Below are positions 47,777-55,423 of a DNA stretch of 64,000 nucleotides, piece by piece. The notes below the pieces were generated by a model, which saw nothing but the letters and a program-made list of their open reading frames with translations, ran no database searches and was not told the DNA's origin. How positions within the stretch are numbered: the first letter of the stretch is position 1; every line of letters starts with the position of its first letter. The DNA comes from Pyrinomonadaceae bacterium (GTDB lineage: Bacteria; Acidobacteriota; Blastocatellia; Pyrinomonadales; Pyrinomonadaceae): contig JAJQRF010000006.1 in the NCBI GenBank assembly GCA_021228405.1, positions 186,001 to 250,000 on the forward strand, read 5' to 3'. A program made the position numbers and the translations under genes.

Positions 47777-48473
47777 ATGTCAAAAGACTATATACCGAAT
47801 ACATGGTCGGCTTTTGCCGATTGGCTGGCGAATTATTTATAACCAACTTGTCAACGGTCTTGCCGCGAAATACGGCGTGACGGCGAAGCTGACGCAGTTG
47901 GAAAGAGATAATACGTGGGTGCAGTATTGGGTTCCGGCAAAGTTTGCGTCGAAACAGCAGTTGGAGCAGTTGAACGAATATGTTGACGGCATTGCCAACG
48001 GTGCGGCGGGTTCGCCGCCGCCGACCGATCCGGCGTGGGCGTTGCCTGCCGATCCGCCTGCCAACGTTCCGCCCGGAATTAAGGCGCGTGTCCGTGAAAT
48101 TGCCGCGACGATCAAGGCGCAGAAATCGATTTATACGACCGCCGACGGCGATCTGCTCGGGATTATTCCGCCCGACGAAGCCGACCGCGAACCGTCCGAT
48201 TTTACGCCCGATCTGAAACTGCGTTCGCTTCCGAATTTCGCTGTCGAAGCCGAATGCCGTCTGTTCGGGCTCGACGGTCTGCGGATCGAATTCCGGCACA
48301 AGGGCGGCGAATGGCAGCTTGCCGCATTTTTGACCAGCAATCAAGGCGTGTTCAACATTCACCCGCAGGTTGCCGGACAAGCCGAACAGATCGAAATCCG
48401 CGCGGTTTACATCGAGAAAAACCTGAATTACGGCAATTACTCGCCGAGTTATACGGTCGTTATTCAACCGTAA
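47777..48473 (+). pseudogene. Conserved family protein of unknown function with an apparent frameshift
   Basis: The natural start is the ATG at 47777, after AAGGAG, reading MSKDYIPNTWSAFADWLANY, but this frame stops at 47840. The next frame continues at about 47838 as YNQLVNGLAAKYGVTAKL to a stop at 48473 (IQP), about 210 codons. The beginning resembles the common MSKxYIP proteins that go on with an NF-type segment and a helical bundle, so the two parts belong together. The middle has a Pro-rich linker (SPPPTDPAWALPADPP) and the end is a beta-rich domain. Either one base has been lost or gained, or the site shifts frame naturally, or the sequence has an error. A shorter protein starting at 47814 would lack a ribosome site. 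Confidence 0.65.
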
Positions 48474-48498
48474 TTTGCAGGATGGAGGATAAGGGACG

Positions 48499-48530
48499 AG
48501 GGATGAATGAGAATTCATCCCTTGTTTTTT
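48499..48530 (+). terminator. Rho-independent terminator
   Basis: AGGGATGAAT (48499-48508) pairs with ATTCATCCCT (48513-48522) around GAGA, followed by TGTTTTTT. The remaining ~240 bp to the next gene hold its leader; I see no other feature there. Confidence 0.8.
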
Positions 48531-48767
48531 GTCGAACCGAATTTAATTGTCCGACGAAATTTTCACATCATTTTTTCGGCGAATTCACAAGCATTTCAAT
48601 ATATTGCCCGAGCACGCTGCACAAAGTTTGCGCGTCTGCTATGTTCCGTGCTAAAAATTAACATTTTTAAATCTTAACTTGCGGTTCAAGTGGATTAAAA
48701 GTCCAAACGGCAGAGTATCGAACTTTGCCCCCTAACGTATAAATTCATCAAAGGAGAAAATAACACA

Positions 48768-50258
48768 ATGTCAATTACTGCAATTCAGATTTTGGTCGGA
48801 AACCAGGATACTCCCGCCGGCTTTACGAAAATACCGGTCGACCTTAATGCCGGAACGAGCGGCAATCCCGTTTTTTTGGCTTATCAGCAAGCCGATACCG
48901 CAGACCCGCAAAACTGCATTACGGGTTTGGATGTGATCGAAGGCGAAGGCGCAACGCCGCCGGACGGCTGGATCAAAGACCCGACCGACCTGAATAAAGG
49001 CGCGGGCGGAAAATGGCTCTATCTGATCTACAAAAAAGGCGGAAATGAGCCGCCGGTCACGGATATTCAGATAAAAATAGTCGCCTCCGAGCAGAAGGTT
49101 TTCGTGCCGCCCGGCTACCGTTATATTCCGCGCGATCTGAATCAGGGATCGGGCGGAAACTGGATTTTTCTGATCTATGGTCAGGCATTTCAACTCGACG
49201 AAAAATCGTTGATCGAACTGACCCCGAAAAACCGTCAATACGACTATACCGTCACGCTCTCTGGCGGTGCACTGAAAGGCGGCGATTATGAAGTTCTGTT
49301 CGATACGGGAAGCTGGACACTCAGCCTTCCCTACGGCTGTCTCGATAAAGACAAACTGGAAGTAGTCCAAGCGGACACGACAGACTCGTGGGGTAAAAAA
49401 GCGGATAAGGTCAAAGGACAAATTTCCCTCAAAAGCAGCGACGGAAACACGACCTATACTGTTGATGATTATATTTTCTATGCCCGCAAGCAGGACGACC
49501 GCACGGATGCGCCCTGCGACCGCAGCGAAATTTGGGGGAATTCCATTCTCGGCGGATTTCCGAGTATCGAACCGGGCAGCGGCTTAAAATCGCTTCCATA
49601 TGCGCTCGCGGAAATTTACTCGACCAAAAAGAAACTGAATTTCGGATTCGGAATCGTCGGCAAAGCGGACAAATCTTATCTCATTCTGGGCGACGACCAA
49701 AGATTATTAACCTATCCGCTGCGCTGGCGCACCGATATTGACCTGTGGCAGGATGCAACGAAGATCAAATTTTGTCCCGAAGCCGTCGGCGGTTTCACGG
49801 TTCGGTTTAAATTCACGAAATTGCCGGAACCGGATAATGAGATCAAAGTTTCAAATTTGAAAGCGACGATCGACACGGGCGCACCGGAAATGACGCTGCG
49901 TCTGAATGCGACCAACCCGCAAAATTCGCCGCCGTTTTCGACTTATTTTACCGATGACGGATTTTGGAAGCCGTGGAACAGCGGCATCTATAATCGTGAT
50001 GCCAAAACGATTACCGGCGATTGCACGGTCACGGTCGAATTCAAGGACAGCAGTGGAGAGGTTTATTCCTATTCGTTCGAGACAGACAAAACAAAAAACA
50101 AAATCGCCGTCGGGACTTGGGACGGTGAAGTGCCATGGAAAATCCACGACCCCGAAAAGCCCCGCACACGCTTTAATCTCGGCAATACCATCTACCATCA
50201 TTGCCCGATCTTTTATTACGATATTAAAAATAAAAGAGTCGGCATCTCGTTCGGTTAA
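48768..50258 (+). CDS. Three MABP-like repeats fused to a pepsin-like aspartic protease
   Basis: 496 aa, no signal peptide. Residues 3-140 hold three ~45-residue repeats with the MABP-like pattern (I-x-I-x-V ... P-x-G-[YFW] ... D-L-N-x-G-x-x-G ... [IVL]-[FY]-L-x-Y): PVDLNAGTSGNPVFLAY, PTDLNKGAGGKWLYLIY and PRDLNQGSGGNWIFLIY. From 150 on, the sequence follows family A1: the first catalytic motif FDTGSWTLSLP (Asp179), NSILGGFPSI near 259, the second catalytic motif ATIDTGAPEMTL (Asp369), and the C-terminal strand FYYDIKNKRVGISFG, which matches pepsin's VFDRANNKVGLA. Bacterial A1 proteases are uncommon, and I know of none with MABP repeats, which in other proteins are membrane- or lipid-associated beta-prisms. 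Start ATG follows AAAGGAG, and a terminator follows the stop. Confidence 0.78.
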   Translation: MSITAIQILVGNQDTPAGFTKIPVDLNAGTSGNPVFLAYQQADTADPQNCITGLDVIEGEGATPPDGWIKDPTDLNKGAGGKWLYLIYKKGGNEPPVTDIQIKIVASEQKVFVPPGYRYIPRDLNQGSGGNWIFLIYGQAFQLDEKSLIELTPKNRQYDYTVTLSGGALKGGDYEVLFDTGSWTLSLPYGCLDKDKLEVVQADTTDSWGKKADKVKGQISLKSSDGNTTYTVDDYIFYARKQDDRTDAPCDRSEIWGNSILGGFPSIEPGSGLKSLPYALAEIYSTKKKLNFGFGIVGKADKSYLILGDDQRLLTYPLRWRTDIDLWQDATKIKFCPEAVGGFTVRFKFTKLPEPDNEIKVSNLKATIDTGAPEMTLRLNATNPQNSPPFSTYFTDDGFWKPWNSGIYNRDAKTITGDCTVTVEFKDSSGEVYSYSFETDKTKNKIAVGTWDGEVPWKIHDPEKPRTRFNLGNTIYHHCPIFYYDIKNKRVGISFG

Positions 50259-50281
50259 GAGAATTATTTCACCATTAAACC

Positions 50282-50310
50282 AAAAACCCGCGTAATGCGG
50301 GTTTTATTTT
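50282..50310 (+). terminator. Rho-independent terminator
   Basis: AAAACCCGC (50283-50291) pairs with GCGGGTTTT (50297-50305) around GTAAT and is followed by ATTTT. It lies 24 bp after the protease gene stop and can act in both directions. Confidence 0.85.
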
Positions 50311-50419
50311 GCATTGTCAATCATTTTTTCGGCGGCAAAAATTTCAGTTTCATTCCATCGCCTCAGATATGGATTCTTTAACAATTACGCCAAGAGCAAC
50401 CTCGCTTTCAGCCGCAAAT

Positions 50420-50567
50420 CTATTTGTTCATCGGAATTTTTACATTATTCTTTTCGGCAAATTCGATCGCTTCCGTGTAACCCGCGTCAACGTGGCGGAT
50501 AACGCCCATTCGGGGTCGGTCGCGAGAACTCTTTCGATGCGTCTTGCGGCTTCGGGTGTGTCGTTAG
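50420..50567 (-). pseudogene. hutU 3'-end fragment A (decayed)
   Basis: On the minus strand this reads as the last ~48 codons of urocanate hydratase: IV-A-x-D-TPEAARRIERVLATDP, then, after one missing base near 50511, [19 protein letters not shown] in another frame, ending at a TAG at 50420. The nearest intact copy is the end of hutU itself at 55424. The upstream edge merges with the last codons of the esterase gene. The frameshift and substitutions make it the most degraded of the three copies. Confidence 0.88.
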
Positions 50568-51892
50568 CGACGATTTACTGCATTTACCATTTTTATGAGC
50601 GCGTCGGGCAGAGATTCGCCCCAGTTGACGAATTCGTGCGTGCCGCTGAATTCTTCGTAAATGTGATCGTAACCCTTCATTTTCAGAATATCGCGGAAAT
50701 GACGGACGGAATGAAACGCGTTCGGTCTGCCTTTGCGCGTCGAAGGCAGACCTTCGTAAGTGCCGATTTCCATATAAAAACGGATTTTCTTTCGTTTTGC
50801 TTCGATATATTGCGCGATCAGCCATTCGCCGTCCGCGCCGTAATAATCGAAACCCCAGAAAAGCGCGGGCGACTGCATAATCACTTTGCCGAACCTTTCG
50901 GGATGTTTCAAAGCAACGAAACCTGCCGCGACACCGCTTGCGCTCAAACCGGCGATCGTTGTTTCCGAAGGCTTTTTCGTCACGCTCAGTTTGGAATTTA
51001 CGAGCGGAAGCAGTTCCTTCATCATAAAATCGACGAACTGCGGATTGCCGTAATATTCCTTTTCACGAAGTCCGGCTTCGAGCGGCACGGCGACGAAAAC
51101 CGCGACGACGGGCGGAATTTTCCCCTGCGCGATCAGATTGTCGAGAATCGTGGGCGCGGGAATATTGTTCAGATAGTAAACTCCGTCGAGAAAAACGACC
51201 AGCGGATATTTTTTGGAAGGTGTGTAATTATTCGGCGTGTAAAACCAGATGCGCCGTTCGTTCGAGAGAATTTCGCTTTTCAGGTTCAGTTTTTCGAGTT
51301 TTCCCTTTTTCACTTTTTCATCCACGAACTTAAAGGGAGTATTCGGCGAACCGGGCATATAAAACAGAGTTGCGTCGCTTTCGTAATCGTTCGGATCGTC
51401 CGCGTCCTTCGGATAGACGAACTTTAGTTTATTGAACGGATCGTTCAAATAATTTACCTTGATCTGAAACCAATCGTAAGGGTCGGGAAAAGGCAGACGC
51501 GGATCGTTGACCGAAAATTGATAGGTAAAACGCGCATCGTTTTTAACTTTTGCGGTCAGATACCAAATATCGCTGTCGGCAATATTCTTCAACTGTCGGC
51601 GCGGCAAAACCCAGGTATAAATATTCGACTGCAAAAAAACATTTTTCGTTTCCGCATCGCCGCGCCAAACAAACGTCACGAGCGAATAATCTTTTTCGCC
51701 GTCGATCTTTTCGACGAGCGGCGTTCCGTTATTATTCACGAACGTCCAGAACGTTTCGACCGCGCCGCTTTTACCGTCGGAAACGTCCTTTTCCAATTTC
51801 GTCATCAGTGGGCTTTTCGGAATCGGCAATTCCTGCGAAAATGCCGAAAAACAAAATAAAATCGTGAAACAAAAAGTGAGAATTATTTTCAT
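50564..51892 (-). CDS. Secreted enterochelin esterase-like alpha/beta hydrolase
   Basis: 442 aa. A signal peptide (1-19, LTFCFTILFCFSAFSQ) leads to an N-terminal esterase-type beta-sandwich (about 40-210; DYSLVTFVWRGDAETKNVFL) and an alpha/beta hydrolase domain. The nucleophile Ser lies in TIAGLSASGVAAGF near 317 and the catalytic His is probably in SGTHEFVNWGESLPDAL near 425. Fes/IroE-type enzymes hydrolyse siderophore esters; the true substrate here is unknown. The ATG sits four bases after the stop of hutU fragment B, and the stop runs into hutU fragment A, so the gene is bracketed by copies of the hutU tail. No dedicated promoter is evident; it may be read from hutU. Confidence 0.9.
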   Translation of the reverse strand: MKIILTFCFTILFCFSAFSQELPIPKSPLMTKLEKDVSDGKSGAVETFWTFVNNNGTPLVEKIDGEKDYSLVTFVWRGDAETKNVFLQSNIYTWVLPRRQLKNIADSDIWYLTAKVKNDARFTYQFSVNDPRLPFPDPYDWFQIKVNYLNDPFNKLKFVYPKDADDPNDYESDATLFYMPGSPNTPFKFVDEKVKKGKLEKLNLKSEILSNERRIWFYTPNNYTPSKKYPLVVFLDGVYYLNNIPAPTILDNLIAQGKIPPVVAVFVAVPLEAGLREKEYYGNPQFVDFMMKELLPLVNSKLSVTKKPSETTIAGLSASGVAAGFVALKHPERFGKVIMQSPALFWGFDYYGADGEWLIAQYIEAKRKKIRFYMEIGTYEGLPSTRKGRPNAFHSVRHFRDILKMKGYDHIYEEFSGTHEFVNWGESLPDALIKMVNAVNRR

Positions 51893-51896
51893 AGTG

Positions 51897-52069
51897 CTAT
51901 TTCTTCATCGGAATTTTCACGCCCGTTTTTTCGGCAAATTCGATTGCTTCCGTATAACCCGCGTCAACGTGGCGGACAACGCCCATGCCGGGGTCGGTCG
52001 TGAGAACTCTTTCGATTCTCTTTGCGGCTTCGGGCGTGCCGTCGGCGACGATGACTTGTCCGGCGTGGA
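51897..52069 (-). pseudogene. hutU 3'-end fragment B (open frame)
   Basis: On the minus strand the frame reads [18 protein letters not shown], continues without break through [19 protein letters not shown], and ends KIPMKK and TAG at 51897. It has about 57 codons and differs from the end of intact hutU at only a few residues (for example Tyr-Thr for Tyr-Glu, and Lys-Thr-Gly for Lys-Asn-Asp). It has no start codon and lies three bases after the second toxin gene stop. It is better preserved than fragment A. Confidence 0.92.
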
Positions 52070-52072
52070 AAT

Positions 52073-52504
52073 TTATGAAATTAGCGGATTAATCGTTTTC
52101 AATCCTGAAAATTTTGAAAAATCACGGTCGGTAGTAGAAAGCGTTGCATTATGTTCGATTGCTAACGCGGCAAGATGTGCGTCCATCATCAAGGCGGCTT
52201 TGGTTTGTCCTTCGATTATTAATTTTTGAAAGATTGTCCAATGATTTGCGGTCGGAGTTAGTATTTCGACATTCGGAAGCGCAAGCCATTCGTCAACAAT
52301 CTCGATTGCTTCCCGTAAGCCGAACGGTTGCGGAAATGCTCGCGGATTTGTCGAGATTCGCAGAAAAGCCGTTATCACCTGCCAACTCAGACCAAAAACC
52401 GGCGTTTGAGAAAATTGCTCTTCAAGCCATTGTTTAGCTTTTGCGTGATCGGGTGCATCTTCGTTATAAGCATACAAAACGATATTCGCATCGGGCGTAA
52501 TCAT
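52073..52504 (-). CDS. vapC: PIN-domain toxin (VapC type), copy 2
   Basis: 143 aa, strongly similar along its whole length to the toxin at 43778-44203 (same MITPDANI start, [14 protein letters not shown] helix and STTDRDF end). It ends NPLIS instead of NPL because its stop lies at the junction with hutU fragment B. It overlaps its antitoxin gene by 4 bp. The DNA similarity extends over both genes and beyond, so this is a segmental copy, not separate acquisition. Cross-talk between the two pairs is possible. Confidence 0.9.
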   Translation of the reverse strand: MITPDANIVLYAYNEDAPDHAKAKQWLEEQFSQTPVFGLSWQVITAFLRISTNPRAFPQPFGLREAIEIVDEWLALPNVEILTPTANHWTIFQKLIIEGQTKAALMMDAHLAALAIEHNATLSTTDRDFSKFSGLKTINPLIS

Positions 52505-52725
52505 CCCTTTCCGTCCTCAATTTCTTCAAGCAATGCGCTCGTTTTGTCGTAATTCAAATCTTGTCTGATGCCCAAATGTTTGCTTCGAATGCGAAAGTTT
52601 TTCGGTTTTCCCTCAACATTCTTAATCGTTACCGTGATTTCGACTGTCGTATTCGGCTTCAATTCAACCTCGCCCACCGGACGAAAAACCGCCCCGTCAA
52701 AAACCGCCTCGATTATTTCAGTCAT
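52501..52725 (-). CDS. AF2212-like antitoxin, copy 2
   Basis: 74 aa ([42 protein letters not shown]), a clear paralogue of the antitoxin at 44200-44424 with differences mostly in the N-terminal and middle regions (EGKPKNFRIRSKHLGI). GAGGTGAAAT precedes the ATG. It is coupled to the toxin by an ATGA overlap. Confidence 0.88.
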   Translation of the reverse strand: MTEIIEAVFDGAVFRPVGEVELKPNTTVEITVTIKNVEGKPKNFRIRSKHLGIRQDLNYDKTSALLEEIEDGKG

Positions 52726-52763
52726 AAAATTTCACCTCGCGCCAAACATTTTAACACAATTCA

Positions 52764-52840
52764 CCGCATAAACTTCCGCCGAATCGTCAACGCCAAAAGC
52801 ACGCCTTGAAGCGGCGCGAAAATCTCTTCGAGAATCATCC
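52764..52840 (-). pseudogene. Tail of a pentapeptide-repeat gene (25 codons)
   Basis: The minus strand reads MILEEIFAPLQGVLLALTIR then RKFMR and a stop, matching the end of the 44459-46795 protein (LETILAPLQAALLALAIR then RKFMR). It lies just upstream of antitoxin copy 2, the same position the intact gene has before copy 1. It shows that the duplicated block included the neighbour's 3' end. Confidence 0.85.
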
Positions 52841-52879
52841 AAACTTTGCCTCAAACTGTCAACCGTTTGCGATATTACT

Positions 52880-55414
52880 CTAAGTTGAAGCAGGTTCGTA
52901 TGGTAAAAAGGACTCCAAAAATGTTTCTGGCAAAGCGTCTGAACTTAATTTCAGCTCCTGTAAAAGTTCTTGACATTTAATTTCAAGTTGTTCGTTCGTC
53001 AAATTCAAATTATCTAAAGAACTTATCAATTTCCTTGAGGCAGAAATTAACTCGTTTAATTTCTCAAAAGTTAGAACTTTTGTTTCATTTGTGTCAGCTT
53101 CATATTTTGGCTTTCGATTTGGGTGCATAGAAACCCGAATCGAAGAGTATTTTGGATACTGGCTTTTGAACCATTCATCTGCTTGAAGAAGTTGACCATG
53201 TTCATATTTATCAAGTGGATTTTTTTCTAATTTTTGGCTTTTTGCCTCAATCACAAGTGCTAATTGATCGTTAAGAATCCATAAAACATCGGGTCCTTTT
53301 TTGTATTTACTGTCCGGTCTTTCAGTTGCAAAACCAAGAATAGTTCCAAGTTTCGCTAATGAATCTTCAAATTGATTTGACGATGCGACAGGAGTTAAAA
53401 ATGACACAGTATTCTCAAAATCAGAAAGCAATCCTTTCTTTGAACTAAATCCATTAAAGCCACAAACAATTGCTTTTGCTTGCGCTTGCGGGATTTGAAT
53501 TGGAATATATTTAGGTTCGCTTAAAGGACGATGCAAATTTTCATTATTGAAATAAGCAGATTCTTGAAATTCTTTTGCTAAATCTTTGTTGTCAGAATAA
53601 TAAGAAATTCTCGCTGCAAGTTGTTCGAGCCAACCTTTGGATTGTTTATCTAAATTATCAGTTTCCACTACCAAGTACTTATTGATTTTCTCTAATGCCT
53701 TATCGAAAAGATTATGCCTCATAAGTTCAAAAGCTTTTCTTTCTATTGCGGCAAATTGTAATTGCTTTTCATCCGGCTCGGAAAGTTGAACGAGTTCCGC
53801 CAATGTTTCAGCATGATATTTTGTCCAGTCCTCATCTCTTTTTAAACATTTAATCATAGTTTCAGCGAATTCAGATTCCGTTTTTATTTCATTTGAAACA
53901 TCTTTTCCAATACTTATTTGGGCGCGAGTGCTACTTGTTAAAAAGTTTTGATTCGCGGGACGATCAATCCATGCGCTCAAATCATATCCTGTTAAAATTA
54001 CGATACAGTAATCTCCACCTCCACGTGCTCCGCGACCAATACCTTGTTCAATACGTTGAGCCAGACTACTTCTAAATTCTTCACCTCCTAGAAAAACCGA
54101 AGAACGATATGAATCATAAGCATTAGCACCACGTGGAAGTCCTGCCATTATTAAAAGACGACAGGCATTATTTGGAAGATCAATCCCATCATAGCGATTT
54201 ACAAAAATATAAGGTCCTTTCTGGGTTTCATCTTGAAGGTTTTTAACATATTCAATAACCCTTTCAGTTGAATCAGCTAAAGTTCCAACATCAACCCACT
54301 CTTTTGCACTCACATTTGACGGAGAAAGAATTACTGTTCCCAGTTTGTTGGTATTAGCCATCCAATTTGCGATTCGTTTTATAAATTCTATCGAATCAGC
54401 AAACTCGCTTGGCATCAATTCAGGAACCAAAATCATTCTTTCACTTACGCCTGCGAGAGAATTTGAAATTATCGGTTTGGAAAGAGGCTTTTTATCTGCA
54501 TTGAAACTCCGAACGATCATACTGTCATCGCTAATCGTCGCTGACATATATATTCTGCGCGGAGATTCGCTAAATGTCGGTATTAAATCAACTGTAGGAA
54601 AGATTGGGGTAATCCCAAATGAATCTTTACTTATCAAACAATGACAATAATCAAAAGAATCTCTTAAAAAGTCCCATATCATTGGGTATTTTTCTGCTTG
54701 TTTCTGAAGATATTCTCTTATCTGTGAACTCTTTTCTTTCCAACTCCAATAAGGCACTTCAATAACTCCAAAATCACCTCTGGAAATAATATCGTCAAAT
54801 GTTCCAATTTTTCCTAAATCATCAAAATCCTTCCGAAACAAATTCGTTAAATAAAGATAATCTTCCTCACTTTCTTTTTTATCAACATTTAACGTAAAAG
54901 CATCTCGCATTGTTGAATATGCAACGTGAGCATCATCAAGAATAACTGCTCCAACTTTAATAATTTCTTTAGTTCCACCGCGAATTCCAAATTTGCTTTT
55001 TGCATTAAACAAGGCGTTGTAACTACAAATAAGGACGCTTTTCCCTGATGTAAATTCTATTGGAAGCATTTCTCCCTTTTTGTAAGGAACTGCTGAAATA
55101 CCATATTCTTTTGCTTTTTCAAGTGTTTGCTGAATTAGTTGAACTGTTGGGCAAACATAAATAACTGCCTCGCTCAACTCATTCATCACTGACTGAGCAA
55201 TCAAAAGCCCGACAAGTGTTTTTCCACCACCTGTATGAAGTTTAATAACCAAGTCACTTTCGTTCCGTCGTATAAACCATTCTTTAAGAACTTCGGCTTG
55301 GCTAGTATAAAGATCATTGATTCCTATTGGTTTTGGAAGTCGTCTAAAAATTTCCAAAGGATCAATTGTTGCGGGTTGTGCTTTGGCAGCTTTGAGTTTT
55401 TTGAAATCAACCAT
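52880..55414 (-). CDS. DEAD/DEAH-like helicase with C-terminal PD-(D/E)XK-like domain
   Basis: 844 aa. Superfamily 2 motifs: Walker A HTGGGKT (60-66), motif II as LDDAH (159-163), motif III MSATIS near 290, and motif VI QRIEQGIGRGARGGG near 455. A middle helical region follows. Near 705-725 the sequence GPDVLWILNDQLALVIEAKS has the spacing of a PD-(D/E)XK nuclease core. The gene is visibly more A+T-rich than its neighbours and has different codon use, so it is probably acquired. The ATG lies 10 bases after the hutU stop with GGAG between, so it is likely read with hutU. Helicase-nuclease fusions of this size are often phage-defence proteins; a role in DNA repair is the alternative. I cannot name the system. 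Confidence 0.8.
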   Translation of the reverse strand: MVDFKKLKAAKAQPATIDPLEIFRRLPKPIGINDLYTSQAEVLKEWFIRRNESDLVIKLHTGGGKTLVGLLIAQSVMNELSEAVIYVCPTVQLIQQTLEKAKEYGISAVPYKKGEMLPIEFTSGKSVLICSYNALFNAKSKFGIRGGTKEIIKVGAVILDDAHVAYSTMRDAFTLNVDKKESEEDYLYLTNLFRKDFDDLGKIGTFDDIISRGDFGVIEVPYWSWKEKSSQIREYLQKQAEKYPMIWDFLRDSFDYCHCLISKDSFGITPIFPTVDLIPTFSESPRRIYMSATISDDSMIVRSFNADKKPLSKPIISNSLAGVSERMILVPELMPSEFADSIEFIKRIANWMANTNKLGTVILSPSNVSAKEWVDVGTLADSTERVIEYVKNLQDETQKGPYIFVNRYDGIDLPNNACRLLIMAGLPRGANAYDSYRSSVFLGGEEFRSSLAQRIEQGIGRGARGGGDYCIVILTGYDLSAWIDRPANQNFLTSSTRAQISIGKDVSNEIKTESEFAETMIKCLKRDEDWTKYHAETLAELVQLSEPDEKQLQFAAIERKAFELMRHNLFDKALEKINKYLVVETDNLDKQSKGWLEQLAARISYYSDNKDLAKEFQESAYFNNENLHRPLSEPKYIPIQIPQAQAKAIVCGFNGFSSKKGLLSDFENTVSFLTPVASSNQFEDSLAKLGTILGFATERPDSKYKKGPDVLWILNDQLALVIEAKSQKLEKNPLDKYEHGQLLQADEWFKSQYPKYSSIRVSMHPNRKPKYEADTNETKVLTFEKLNELISASRKLISSLDNLNLTNEQLEIKCQELLQELKLSSDALPETFLESFLPYEPAST

Positions 55415-55423
55415 AATTCTCCA

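Noticed and set aside
50309..51427. A 372-codon plus-strand frame
   Set aside because: It lies opposite the esterase and a hutU fragment, which have clear motifs on the minus strand.
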